Positions 8,144 to 15,063 of a stretch of 19,342 bases of DNA are shown here, piece by piece (positions within the stretch are counted from its first letter, which is position 1; every line of letters begins with the position of its first letter). Below the pieces are notes generated by a model. The model searched no databases and had not been told where the DNA came from. It saw only the letters and a list, made by a program, of their open reading frames with translations. The stretch comes from Brevundimonas sp. UBA7635 (GTDB lineage Bacteria > Pseudomonadota > Alphaproteobacteria > Caulobacterales > Caulobacteraceae), in the NCBI GenBank assembly GCA_002483865.1, contig DLIT01000060.1, positions 17,414 to 36,755 of the forward strand. Reading direction: 5' to 3'. A program made the translations under genes and the position numbers.

Positions 8144-8168
8144 CGAACGAAATCGGTCCAGAGCCGTT
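8144..8168 (+). promoter_or_regulatory. EcfG-like (general stress) promoter candidate for ku
   Basis: CGAAC, 16 bp, then CGTT. The alphaproteobacterial general-stress consensus is GGAAC-N16/17-CGTT, so this differs by one base in the -35. It lies 46 bp before the ku start and would drive ku and the topoisomerase gene. Confidence 0.4.
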
Positions 8169-8213
8169 GCAGAGTCCTGTTTCCCCACGGCCTTTCGTGA
8201 ACGAGGTGCGCTC

Positions 8214-9056
8214 ATGGCTCCGCGACCCAGCTGGCAAGGTCATCTCAAGCTGTCGCTCGTCACCTGTCCGGTGGCGCTCTACACGGCGACGTCGAGCGGC
8301 GGGGATGTCCACTTCAACCTGATCAACCCCAAGACCAACAACCGCATCCGCATGGTGACCACGGACCCCGAGACTGGCCCCATCTCGCGCTCCGAATTGG
8401 TCAAGGGCTATGAGGTTTCAAAGGGCGAGTACGTGCTGCTGACCGACGAGGAGATCAAGTCGGTCAAGCTGGAGAGCACCAAGACCATCGACATCGAACG
8501 CTTCGTGCCAGCCAAGGACATCGACCGGATCTACTGGGACAATCCCTACTTCCTCGCCCCGGATGGCAAGGTGGGGCAAGAGGCCTTTACCGTCATCCGG
8601 ACGGCCATGGAGAAGTCCGGCCAGATCGCCCTGGCCCGCGTGGTCATGTCAACGCGCGAGCGGCTTCTGGCGCTGGAGCCGCGCGGCAAGGGCATCTTGG
8701 CCTACACCCTTCGCTCTGACGACGAGGTGCGCCAGCCAGACGAGATTTTTGGCGGCATTTCCTCGGCCAAGGCGGATGCGGACATGATCCAGATCGCTGA
8801 AAAAATCATCGAGCAAAGGGCCGGCCCCTTTGATCCCAGTCAGTTCACCGACCGCTATGAAGAGGCGCTGAAAGCGCTGATCGCTGACAAGCAGAAGGGC
8901 AAGAAGCCCGCCAAGGTGGCCGAGCCCAGCCAGGACAATGTCGTCGACCTGATGGCCGCCCTGCGCGCCAGTCTGGAAGGCAAGGCGGCGGCCAAAAAGG
9001 CCCCTGCCAAGGCCGCGGCCAAGACGTCCAAGCCCCGCGCGCGCAAGGCCGGGTAG
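8214..9056 (+). CDS. ku: Non-homologous end-joining protein Ku
   Basis: A 280-residue bacterial Ku, a homodimeric ring that threads onto double-strand DNA ends and recruits LigD. The N-terminus RPSWQGHLKLSLVTCPVALY, the segment FNLINPKTNNRI, and the core VSKGEYVLLTDEEIKSVKLESTK-type region and YWDNPYFLAPDGK are characteristic. The core ends near residue 225. It is followed by NVVDLMAALRASLEGK, the usual minimal LigD-interacting C-terminus, and then a Lys/Ala/Pro tail of about 25 residues. Such basic tails in some Ku proteins add DNA binding. The start is set by the family N-terminus, with GAGGTG about 5-10 nt upstream. It is followed 6 bp later by the topoisomerase IB gene, implying one transcript. 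Confidence 0.96.
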   Translation: MAPRPSWQGHLKLSLVTCPVALYTATSSGGDVHFNLINPKTNNRIRMVTTDPETGPISRSELVKGYEVSKGEYVLLTDEEIKSVKLESTKTIDIERFVPAKDIDRIYWDNPYFLAPDGKVGQEAFTVIRTAMEKSGQIALARVVMSTRERLLALEPRGKGILAYTLRSDDEVRQPDEIFGGISSAKADADMIQIAEKIIEQRAGPFDPSQFTDRYEEALKALIADKQKGKKPAKVAEPSQDNVVDLMAALRASLEGKAAAKKAPAKAAAKTSKPRARKAG

Positions 9057-9062
9057 CCCTGC

Positions 9063-10103
9063 GTGCCAGCCGAGGATTCGCGCACGGACGAAGCCGTGCC
9101 CATGCCCGAGGGCCTGCGCTGGTGTTCCGATGAGGCACCGGGGATCAGCCGACGCCGGGCGGGCAGGGGCTTCTGCTATCAGGGGCCTGACGGAAAGCGG
9201 ATCACGTCCGAGCGGGTGCTGTCGCGCATCCGCTCGCTGGTCATTCCCCCCGCCTGGCAGGATGTCTGGATTTGCCCCCACGCCAATGGCCACATCCAGG
9301 CGACCGGCCGCGATGCCCGAAATCGCAAGCAGTATCGCTATCATCCCGACTGGACCGTGGCCCAGTCGTCCAACAAGTTCGACCGCCTGTCGCTGTTCGC
9401 CGCCCGCCTGCCGCGGCTGGAAAAGGCGATCGAGCAGGCCCTGGCGCGCCGTCGCTATGACGAGGAAAAGGTCGTCGCCACAGCCGTGCGCCTGCTCCAG
9501 CTCAGCCTGATCCGCGTCGGCAATGCCCGGTATTCGCGCCAGAACCGCAGCTATGGCCTGACCACCCTGCGAAAGCGTCACATCGAGATCAGCGGCCAGG
9601 AACTGCGCTTCCATTTTCGCGGGAAAAGTGGCGTCGAGCACGAGGTCAGCGTCCAGGATCGCCGCTTGGCCACCATCATACGCCGCCTGAACGAGCTGCC
9701 TGGCCAGACCCTGTTTCAATACAGATGCGACGACGGGACACTGGGCACTGTCCGCTCGGAAGACATCAACGCCTTCATCCGCGCCCACATGGGTGAGGCC
9801 TTTTCTGCCAAGGACTTCCGCACCTGGGCCGCTACCCTCCATGCCGCCCAGATACTATGCGCCATGGACACACCGACCTCGCCCGCCGAAGCTCGGCGCA
9901 AGCTTAACGCCTGCATGAAAAGGGTGGCTGGGCGCCTGGGCAATACGCCGAGCGTATGCCGCTCTTCCTATGTGCATCCAAGGATTATTGATCTGTTCAC
10001 TGCACAGACACTGGCCACCAGTCTGCCTCAGCCCCAATCCCGGTTATTTCCCAAGGCTGTTGCTGCCTTGATAGATTCCGGTAAAGTAATGGCGCTTTCA
10101 TAA
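9063..10103 (+). CDS. DNA topoisomerase IB (poxvirus/bacterial type)
   Basis: A 346-residue (if GTG-started) type IB topoisomerase that nicks one strand through a 3'-phosphotyrosine and relaxes supercoils. Catalytic residues are visible: R151 in IRVGNARY, K188 in HFRGKSG, R253 in KDFRTWAATLHAAQ, N293 in RLGNTP (where vaccinia has histidine) and the nucleophile Y303 in CRSSYVHPRI. The N-terminal DNA-binding lobe has GFCYQGPDGKRI and IPPAWQDVWI. Start: GTG at 9063 leaves a 6-bp gap after ku; an in-frame ATG at 9102 (residue 14) is an alternative. Neither has a strong ribosome site, and the conserved fold begins after both. The likely co-transcription with ku suggests a role in repair or stress. 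The last 50 codons run into AT-richer DNA. Confidence 0.93.
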   Translation: MPAEDSRTDEAVPMPEGLRWCSDEAPGISRRRAGRGFCYQGPDGKRITSERVLSRIRSLVIPPAWQDVWICPHANGHIQATGRDARNRKQYRYHPDWTVAQSSNKFDRLSLFAARLPRLEKAIEQALARRRYDEEKVVATAVRLLQLSLIRVGNARYSRQNRSYGLTTLRKRHIEISGQELRFHFRGKSGVEHEVSVQDRRLATIIRRLNELPGQTLFQYRCDDGTLGTVRSEDINAFIRAHMGEAFSAKDFRTWAATLHAAQILCAMDTPTSPAEARRKLNACMKRVAGRLGNTPSVCRSSYVHPRIIDLFTAQTLATSLPQPQSRLFPKAVAALIDSGKVMALS

Positions 10104-10250
10104 TATTGCATTTTGGTCCGGAACAAGATCGGTTGATAAGCTTAATCCTGGATAAGCGTTACCGTAACACATATATGTTACCGGCTTTATTGCGGCTGAC
10201 CGCAACCCATGGATTTACAATCCGTTATGATTGCCGCCGGTGTAGCCAGT

Positions 10251-10266
10251 CTGATTGCAAAATCAG
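10251..10266. promoter_or_regulatory. Palindrome with Crp-like spacing
   Basis: CTGAT-TGCAAA-ATCAG is a perfect inverted repeat with the 5-6-5 layout of Crp/Fnr-family sites. It lies about 175 bp upstream of a Crp/Fnr-family gene. A regulatory role is inferred. Confidence 0.25.
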
Positions 10267-10387
10267 CGGGGGCAGCGGAAACTACAGATTGGGCGGATGC
10301 GTAATGCATGAAAGGTTCGGGTATTCATTGCTTCATGGAATGCCAGGCCCACCGAACAATCTATCTCGGCAATCCTGTTGATTGAAT

Positions 10388-10399
10388 GATGACGTCATC
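10388..10399. promoter_or_regulatory. 12-bp palindrome upstream of crp/fnr-type gene
   Basis: GATGACGTCATC is a perfect palindrome centred about 48 bp before the start codon of the Crp/Fnr-type regulator, a suitable place for an operator. The binding factor is unknown. Confidence 0.3.
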
Positions 10400-10441
10400 G
10401 GCCATGGCTGCGCGTTTCATTTCTAACCTGGAATCTTAGCG

Positions 10442-11167
10442 ATGGAACTCACTGCAACATCAGATGTCTTTTGCGCGTCCTTGTTGAAGCCTCGGTTCGA
10501 GCATCCTGTGCTCAACGCCCTCTCCGTCGATGTCCGGTTGGGGATCTGCGAACGGGCGGAAAATCTCTATCTGCCGGAAGACGGGGCACCGCCCCCGGGA
10601 CGACTTTATTTCCTGAAATCGGGGGTGCTGGGAATTTTTCCCGGAGGCCATCCGGTCTGCGCTGGCACAATCGTTCCTGGCAGTGTTTTTGGCTGGGAAG
10701 CCCTATTGGATGACAAGGCAGTGTCCGGGACGCGCGCCATTATTCCCAGTGACGGCTTTTCGGTCCCGCTGTCGACGATCCGCTCGCTGCTGGACGACAA
10801 CTGGATCTTCAAATTCCTGGCAGCCCATGCTGTGGCACGGGCACGGATCACGGGTATAGAGGCGGCCTGTAATGCTCGCCACACAGCCTCCCAACGGACC
10901 GCAAAATGGATTCTTCGCCTGCATCAGGCGGTGCGCGACCCCAATGGCATCTCGATCACCCAGGCGCGACTGGCTGATCTGCTGGGCTTCCAGCGCACCA
11001 GTATCAATGCCTCGTGCGGCCATTTAAGAGATCGCGGAGCCATCCGTATCCGGCGCGGCCGCCTGATCGTGTCTGACGTCCATGCCCTGGAGGAAATCGC
11101 CTGCAACTGCGATTCCGAACTGGTTGAGGGCCGGATGGAGCGTGAGCCAGCCAGGCTGGCACACTAG
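10442..11167 (+). CDS. Crp/Fnr-family transcriptional regulator
   Basis: A 241-residue protein with an N-terminal cyclic-nucleotide-binding-like beta roll (about 25-125, including LYFLKSGVLGIF and GSVFGWEALLDD), a long helix, and a C-terminal winged helix-turn-helix (about 155-225: ASQRTAKWILRL, then ITQARLADLLGFQRTSINASCGHLRDRGAIRIRRGRLIV). The residues of a classical cAMP pocket are not apparent, and the N-terminus lacks the Fnr four-cysteine iron-sulfur cluster. The effector is therefore unknown. This sequence style is common among alphaproteobacterial Crp/Fnr paralogues, many of which act in stress or oxygen responses. The ATG at 10442 is used; the upstream ribosome site is weak (CTTAGCG). 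It is a single gene ended by a strong hairpin. Confidence 0.9.
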   Translation: MELTATSDVFCASLLKPRFEHPVLNALSVDVRLGICERAENLYLPEDGAPPPGRLYFLKSGVLGIFPGGHPVCAGTIVPGSVFGWEALLDDKAVSGTRAIIPSDGFSVPLSTIRSLLDDNWIFKFLAAHAVARARITGIEAACNARHTASQRTAKWILRLHQAVRDPNGISITQARLADLLGFQRTSINASCGHLRDRGAIRIRRGRLIVSDVHALEEIACNCDSELVEGRMEREPARLAH

Positions 11168-11190
11168 CCGGTTAAGCAGATCAGAAAAGG

Positions 11191-11219
11191 CAGGGCCGCC
11201 GGTCAAACCGACGGCCCTG
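11191..11219. terminator. Bidirectional terminator hairpin
   Basis: CAGGGCCG pairs perfectly with CGGCCCTG. After one mismatch the stem continues for 4 bp to a small CAA loop. It lies between the convergent Crp/Fnr-type gene (stop 11167) and the ferritin-like gene (stop 11226). There is no long T-run on either side, so termination is inferred from stem strength and position. Confidence 0.7.
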
Positions 11220-11225
11220 CTTCTA

Positions 11226-11714
11226 TCAGGCGGCCTTCTGGTTGATTGAGGCGTCGGCCAAGGTGGTCAGATCGACGTCGGTCTGGGACTCTTCCTGCAG
11301 GGTCTCGTCCAGCAGCTTCACCGCGTCGTCCAGGCCCAGCATCTGGGCCCAGCGCTTCAGGGTGCCGTAGCGGGTGATTTCATAGTGCTCGACCGCCTGG
11401 GCTGCCGAGATCAGGCCAGCGTCCAGGGCATCCGTGCCCTTGTAGTCCGCCATGATTTCTTCACCCTCGGCCAGGATGCCTTCGATGGCATCGCAGGTCT
11501 TGCCTCGGGCGGCCTTGCCGATGATCTCGAACACCTGTTGCAGGCGCTCGATCTGGCCTTCGGTCTGCTCTTCGTGCTTCTGGAACGCGGCCTTCAGCTT
11601 GTCGGACTGAGCTGCGCGGGCCATTTTAGGCAGGGACTTCAGTATCTTCCGCTCGGCATAATAGATGTCCCGCAGAGTATCGTGGAACAGGTCATTCAAG
11701 GTCTTTTCGGCCAT
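11226..11714 (-). CDS. YciE/YciF-family ferritin-like protein (DUF892)
   Basis: A 162-residue all-helical protein of the YciE/YciF (DUF892) group, ferritin-like four-helix bundles linked to stress response. Characteristic segments are LFHDTLRDIYYAERKILKSLPKM (9-31), KHEEQTEGQIERLQQVFE (46-63) and AQAVEHYEITRYGTLKRWA (105-123). E21, H47/E48, E109 and H110 are likely metal ligands by family analogy. The ATG at 11714 has an AGGAGA site a few nt upstream on the minus strand. Two further small genes lie upstream in the same direction. A stress role is typical of the family, but the biochemical activity is not established by the sequence. Confidence 0.92.
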   Translation of the reverse strand: MAEKTLNDLFHDTLRDIYYAERKILKSLPKMARAAQSDKLKAAFQKHEEQTEGQIERLQQVFEIIGKAARGKTCDAIEGILAEGEEIMADYKGTDALDAGLISAAQAVEHYEITRYGTLKRWAQMLGLDDAVKLLDETLQEESQTDVDLTTLADASINQKAA

Positions 11715-11751
11715 TTCTCTTGTCTCCTGTTGTGAGGTCGAGTCAGTTCAA

Positions 11752-11774
11752 GCCCGGTAGGCAAAACCTGTTCC
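11752..11774 (-). promoter_or_regulatory. Weak EcfG-like promoter candidate for the ferritin-like gene
   Basis: On the minus strand GGAAC (11774-11770) is followed after 16 bp by GCTT. The -35 is perfect and the -10 is only a partial match to CGTT. It lies about 40 bp upstream of the start codon. Confidence 0.3.
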
Positions 11775-11808
11775 CGCAAGGTTCAGAACACATCTCTTGG
11801 ATCCAGGC

Positions 11809-11994
11809 TCAGCCAGCGCGGCCACCCTGAGCTTTGAAGGTGTTGCCGACCTCTGTGGCGTCTGGGCCATCAGGCCCGGCACGATGGCGGGACTTTTCCT
11901 GGGTCTTCCTGGCTCCTTCGGTAGAAGCATCAGGCGTGGACTTGGTAACGGGAACGGCCCCATTGTCGGTTCGGCCCTTTGTCTGGCGGCTCAT
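11809..11994 (-). CDS. Small basic soluble protein, unknown function
   Basis: A 61-residue, highly hydrophilic protein rich in Arg, Lys, Gly, Thr and Asp, with no hydrophobic core, and so probably disordered. It is called because a GGAGAA ribosome site lies about 8 nt before its ATG and because it starts 12 bp after the stop of the tiny membrane-protein gene, as in an operon. The composition recalls small stress-induced proteins of alphaproteobacteria, but no family is recognised. An overlapping opposite-strand frame exists, but its start lacks comparable support. Confidence 0.55.
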   Translation of the reverse strand: MSRQTKGRTDNGAVPVTKSTPDASTEGARKTQEKSRHRAGPDGPDATEVGNTFKAQGGRAG

Positions 11995-12006
11995 GGGCGG
12001 GTTCTC

Positions 12007-12207
12007 CTAGCTGTCTGTCGACGGGTGCCCGGCCTCGGGGGCGGGATCGCGATAGTCGGGCGCGCGGTTCTCGGTTTTCAGGAAGCCTGTGGCTGCGGTG
12101 GCCACATAGATCAGCAGCAGCAGCCCGAGCAGGATAGCTGCAAACCGTAGAAGTCGCCGGGGCTGGCGCAGAACGGGGGGTTTTGGTGTCTTGTGTTCTG
12201 GCTCCAT
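12007..12207 (-). CDS. Small single-pass membrane protein, unknown function
   Basis: A 66-residue protein with a basic N-terminus (RQPRRLLR, 14-21), one clear transmembrane helix (about 21-42, FAAILLGLLLLIYVATAATGF) and an acidic, proline-rich tail. The basic flank suggests the N-terminus is cytoplasmic and the tail periplasmic. A near-perfect AAGGAGATA ribosome site precedes the ATG at 12207. It is first in a minus-strand mini-operon with the small basic protein and possibly the ferritin-like gene. It is divergent from the DUF4142 lipoprotein gene. Confidence 0.7.
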   Translation of the reverse strand: MEPEHKTPKPPVLRQPRRLLRFAAILLGLLLLIYVATAATGFLKTENRAPDYRDPAPEAGHPSTDS

Positions 12208-12231
12208 CGGTATCTCCTTCTCGCCTGTCGG

Positions 12232-12256
12232 GACGTCTCTTCGCCGCGCCGGTTCC
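12232..12256 (-). promoter_or_regulatory. EcfG-like promoter candidate for the small-protein operon
   Basis: On the minus strand GGAAC (12256-12252), 16 bp, CGTC (12235-12232). This is one base from the general-stress consensus GGAAC-N16/17-CGTT and ends 24 bp upstream of the small membrane-protein gene. Confidence 0.45.
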
Positions 12257-12346
12257 GTTATCTCGCCCGCAATGTCGGGTAGGCGACTTTAGGCAACGCG
12301 CAGACAGGCTTTGTCCTTGTGGAGGCGAACCGCAAAGGAGCGCTCC

Positions 12347-12949
12347 ATGAAGAAATCTGTCCTCATCCTCGGCACGGTCGCCAGCCTGGCGCTGGTCACG
12401 GCCTGTTCGCCCGGAGAAGATCGCAATGCAGTTGATCAGACGCAGGACGCTGTTGCGGGTGCCGTTGGACAGGTCTCTGCGACCACCATGGGCAGCAATA
12501 TGATCAGTGCCTATGTGCCCAATGCTGCGCGTGGCGATCTCTATGAGGTCCAGGCTGCGGCAGTTGCCCTGCAGAAATCCACCAATGATGAAGTCAAGGC
12601 CCTGGCCCGTATGATCGACAGCGATCATAAGGCCGCGACCGAGAACCTGAAAACGGCTGTAGCCTCTCTGAACGAGAGCCAGACTGTCCCCACCGATCTC
12701 GATGAGCGTCGCAAAGGCATGATTGACAACCTGAATACAGCCCCGGCGGCGGACTTCGACCGGGTCTATCTTCAGCAGCAGGTAGCTGCCCATGAGGAAG
12801 CCCTGACCTTGCACCGCGGCTTTGCCGACAATACGGACGCTCCGGCTCTGGCCGAGCACGCCCGCACCGTGGTTCCCAAGATCGAGGCCCACCTGGAAAA
12901 GGCCCGCCAGCTGCTGGCCAGCCAGACGGACACGGCCACCACCAACTAG
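12347..12949 (+). CDS. DUF4142 lipoprotein
   Basis: A 200-residue predicted lipoprotein. The signal peptide MKKSVLILGTVASLALVTAC ends in a lipobox (VTAC) with C20 as the lipidated residue. The mature part is helical and matches the DUF4142 pattern: DLYEVQAAAVALQKSTNDEVKALARMIDSDHKAATENL, then YLQQQVAAHEEALTLHRGFA. DUF4142 proteins are ferritin-like periplasmic helical bundles of unknown function, often found with stress genes. The ATG at 12347 is chosen over an upstream in-frame start because AAGGAG (12335-12340) and the signal peptide fit it. A strong terminator follows directly, so this is a single-gene transcript. Confidence 0.9.
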   Translation: MKKSVLILGTVASLALVTACSPGEDRNAVDQTQDAVAGAVGQVSATTMGSNMISAYVPNAARGDLYEVQAAAVALQKSTNDEVKALARMIDSDHKAATENLKTAVASLNESQTVPTDLDERRKGMIDNLNTAPAADFDRVYLQQQVAAHEEALTLHRGFADNTDAPALAEHARTVVPKIEAHLEKARQLLASQTDTATTN

Positions 12950-12971
12950 GGTCGCTGCCACCGCCCGAGAG

Positions 12972-13004
12972 AAATGGTCCAGGATTGCTCCTGGACCATT
13001 TTTT
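12972..13004 (+). terminator. Intrinsic terminator of the DUF4142 gene
   Basis: AATGGTCCAGG pairs with CCTGGACCATT around a 6-nt loop and is followed by a T-run. Stem, loop and T-tract are all textbook. Because A residues precede the stem, it may also work weakly for the convergent alcohol dehydrogenase gene. Confidence 0.92.
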
Positions 13005-13023
13005 GTGCCTGCGCTCGACGGGA

Positions 13024-14199
13024 TCAGTGGGGCAGAAGAATCACCTTCGTCCACTCGTTCTGCTTGGACTTGAAGTTTTCATAGGCCTCGGGTGCCTGTT
13101 CCAACGGCAGGCGGTGGCTGATCAGGTCCGTGGTGTCGATCCGGCCGTCCAGGATCATTTCCAGCAGGGCCGGCAGATAGCGCTGGACATGGGTCTGGCC
13201 AGTCTTCAGCGTCAGCCCCTTCTGCATGAAGGCCCCGACGGGGATCTTGTCGGCAAATCCGCCATAAACGCCGGGGACCGAGACCGTTCCCCCCTTGCGC
13301 ACCGCCATGATGGTCTCGCGCAGGACATGGGCCCGGTCGGTGCCGAGGCGGGTCGTGGTCTTGATGGCATCGATGATGTTGTCCGGAGCAAAGCCGTGGC
13401 TTTCCATCCCCACGGCGTCGATGCAGCTGTCCGGCCCCAGCCCGGCGGTCATCTCCAGCAGGGCCTCGCGCACCTTGACCTCGTGGTAGTTCAGCACCTC
13501 GGCCCCGTTGGCCTTGGCCAGTTCCAGACGTCTGGGATGGCGATCGATGGCGATGACGCGCCCGGCTCCCTGCAGGAAGGCGCTCTTGATGGCGAACAGG
13601 CCGACCGGTCCGCAGCCCCAGACAGCCACGGTGTCGCCCCGCTGGATCTGGCAGTTCTCGGCCGCCATCCACCCCGTGGGAAAGATGTCGGACAAGAAGA
13701 GCACCTTCTCATCTTCGATACCGTCGGGAATCTTGATGGGTCCATAGTCTGAATAGGGTACGCGGGCATACTCCGCCTGACCTCCGGCATAGCCCCCCGT
13801 CAAATGGGAGTAGCCAAAGGCCCCGGTCATGGCCTGGCCAAAGGCGATCTCGGAGGCGTCAGCCTTGTCCGCCGGATTGGAGTTGTCGCAGGCCGCAGGC
13901 AGGGATTTCTCGCAGAAAAAGCATTGACCACAGGCAATTACAAAGGGCACCACAACGCGGTCTCCCTTCTTCAGACTGGTGTTGCCAGCACCGACGTCGA
14001 CCACTTCCCCCATGAATTCGTGACCCAGGATGTCGCCGTTGGACATGCCCGGAATATAGCTGTCGTAAAGGTGCAGGTCCGAACCACAAATAGCCGTGGC
14101 CGAGATCTTGATGATGGCATCGCGGGGATTGATGATCTGGGGGTCCGGCACGGTGTCGATCTGAACATTGTGTTTGCCGTGCCAGGTTAGGGCGCGCAT
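13024..14199 (-). CDS. Zinc-dependent alcohol dehydrogenase (formaldehyde/threonine dehydrogenase-like)
   Basis: A 391-residue medium-chain dehydrogenase. The catalytic zinc site has C38 in ICGSDLHLY and H60/E61 in [10 protein letters not shown]. The structural zinc site has four cysteines (C90, C93, C96, C104, in [16 protein letters not shown]). The Rossmann motif is VWGCGPVGL, with an acidic D in [10 protein letters not shown] suggesting NAD(H). The length, the insert [21 protein letters not shown], and [15 protein letters not shown] resemble glutathione-independent formaldehyde dehydrogenase and related alcohol dehydrogenases. The ATG at 14199 is preceded by AAAGGA. The gene starts 20 bp after the SRPBCC gene stop, so the two form an operon. 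The substrate is not decided by sequence. Confidence 0.92.
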   Translation of the reverse strand: MRALTWHGKHNVQIDTVPDPQIINPRDAIIKISATAICGSDLHLYDSYIPGMSNGDILGHEFMGEVVDVGAGNTSLKKGDRVVVPFVIACGQCFFCEKSLPAACDNSNPADKADASEIAFGQAMTGAFGYSHLTGGYAGGQAEYARVPYSDYGPIKIPDGIEDEKVLFLSDIFPTGWMAAENCQIQRGDTVAVWGCGPVGLFAIKSAFLQGAGRVIAIDRHPRRLELAKANGAEVLNYHEVKVREALLEMTAGLGPDSCIDAVGMESHGFAPDNIIDAIKTTTRLGTDRAHVLRETIMAVRKGGTVSVPGVYGGFADKIPVGAFMQKGLTLKTGQTHVQRYLPALLEMILDGRIDTTDLISHRLPLEQAPEAYENFKSKQNEWTKVILLPH

Positions 14200-14219
14200 G
14201 GTTGGTCCTTTCGCCGGGG

Positions 14220-14789
14220 TCAGAAGTGACGTGTGCCGCGCGGGGCGGCATCGGGGGCGCGAGATGTGGAAATCTCGCCGGTTTCCATCAGCTGTTTGAA
14301 GCGGCGCAGTTCACGCCGGGCCTGGATCCGGGGCTCACGCTGCATGACCTTGGCAACCGCCTTGCCGATGAGGCCAGCGGGCGGATCATAGCTGATAAAA
14401 AGGCGAACCTCGGTTCCCCGGCCAAAGGCATTGTCCTTGAACTCGACCCAACCTTCATGATCGACATCCGAGCCTTCTACGGAGGTCCAGGCGATGCGGT
14501 GGCCAGGCTCTTCGCCGGTGATTTCGGACAGCAGTTCGATGTCCCTGCCGCCCGGCCCCTCGACGATCCAGCGCGATTTGTTGCCATCTACCAAGGCAAC
14601 AGACTTCACGGTTTCGGAGAAAATCGGGATATTGGTCGGGTCGCGCCAGAAGGCATAGAGCTCGCTGCGCGGTCGGTTGATCAGGGCGGCCCGCAAGCTG
14701 GGTGAATCATGCTCACTCTCGTGCTGGTCGCTGTCCAGAAAGGCCGTAGAACCTACCTCGGCGTCGGTCGATAGATCACTTGCAGTCAT
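14220..14789 (-). CDS. SRPBCC-family protein
   Basis: A 189-residue protein with a START/Bet v1-like (SRPBCC, polyketide cyclase/dehydrase-like) fold at about 30-170. [39 protein letters not shown] is the typical opening, then [28 protein letters not shown] and a helical C-terminus. Such proteins bind hydrophobic ligands. In many alphaproteobacteria a member of this type sits beside a zinc alcohol dehydrogenase, as here (20 bp apart). The ATG at 14789 is chosen over an in-frame upstream start because AAGGAG lies 6-7 nt before it. The first 30 residues are acidic and probably disordered. The ligand is unknown. Confidence 0.85.
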   Translation of the reverse strand: MTASDLSTDAEVGSTAFLDSDQHESEHDSPSLRAALINRPRSELYAFWRDPTNIPIFSETVKSVALVDGNKSRWIVEGPGGRDIELLSEITGEEPGHRIAWTSVEGSDVDHEGWVEFKDNAFGRGTEVRLFISYDPPAGLIGKAVAKVMQREPRIQARRELRRFKQLMETGEISTSRAPDAAPRGTRHF

Positions 14790-15030
14790 GTCGGGCTCCT
14801 TCAGGTGCCCAGATCGAATGATCGGCTGCTCGCGACGTTGCTGTGGGTGCTGATAGTGACGGGTACCCGACTTCGGTGATCCTGGCCCAGGTTGAGCCAT
14901 CCGCCGCCGGACACCAGCAGGCTGTCTTACGTCAAGTGTTGGTCTGGAAGCCTGGCACCGTCATCCTTTGGTTTGACCGGAGGCCACCAGTGGTGCCCGA
15001 TAGCGCCAAAGGGGGCGGTAGAGCCTCTAA

Positions 15031-15057
15031 AAAAACCCCCGCCGGAGCGGGGGTTTT
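15031..15057. terminator. Bidirectional intrinsic terminator
   Basis: CCCCCGC-CGGA-GCGGGGG is flanked by an A-run on the left and TTTT on the right, so it is terminator-like on both strands. Its clear client is the minus-strand glycine-zipper gene, whose stop is 7 bp away at 15064. Confidence 0.92.
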
Positions 15058-15063
15058 CTTGGG

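Larger units (their letters stand above)
10104..10441. other. AT-rich intergenic region with inverted repeats
   Basis: A 338-bp spacer between the topoisomerase and the Crp/Fnr-type gene, noticeably AT-richer than the flanking genes. It holds several symmetric elements: GTAAC/GTTAC arms around 10164-10185, CTGAT-N6-ATCAG at 10251-10266, and the perfect 12-bp palindrome GATGACGTCATC at 10388-10399. An open frame starting with TTG (10106-10381, 91 codons, five cysteines) has no good ribosome site and no recognisable family, so it is not called as a gene. Confidence 0.5.

Noticed and set aside
10229..10300. tRNA-Cys-like TTGCAAA loop within CTGATTGCAAAATCAG
   Set aside because: The flanks do not form D, T or acceptor stems and there is no GGTTCGAAT-type T loop.
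10106..10381. 91-codon cysteine-containing frame with TTG start
   Set aside because: No convincing ribosome site, no recognised family, and it lies in AT-rich DNA full of inverted repeats. The C-x-x-C segment is not enough to call a zinc protein.
11797..12150. 117-codon plus-strand frame opposite the two tiny genes
   Set aside because: The minus-strand genes have good ribosome sites and operon spacing. The plus-strand frame has no supporting start signal.
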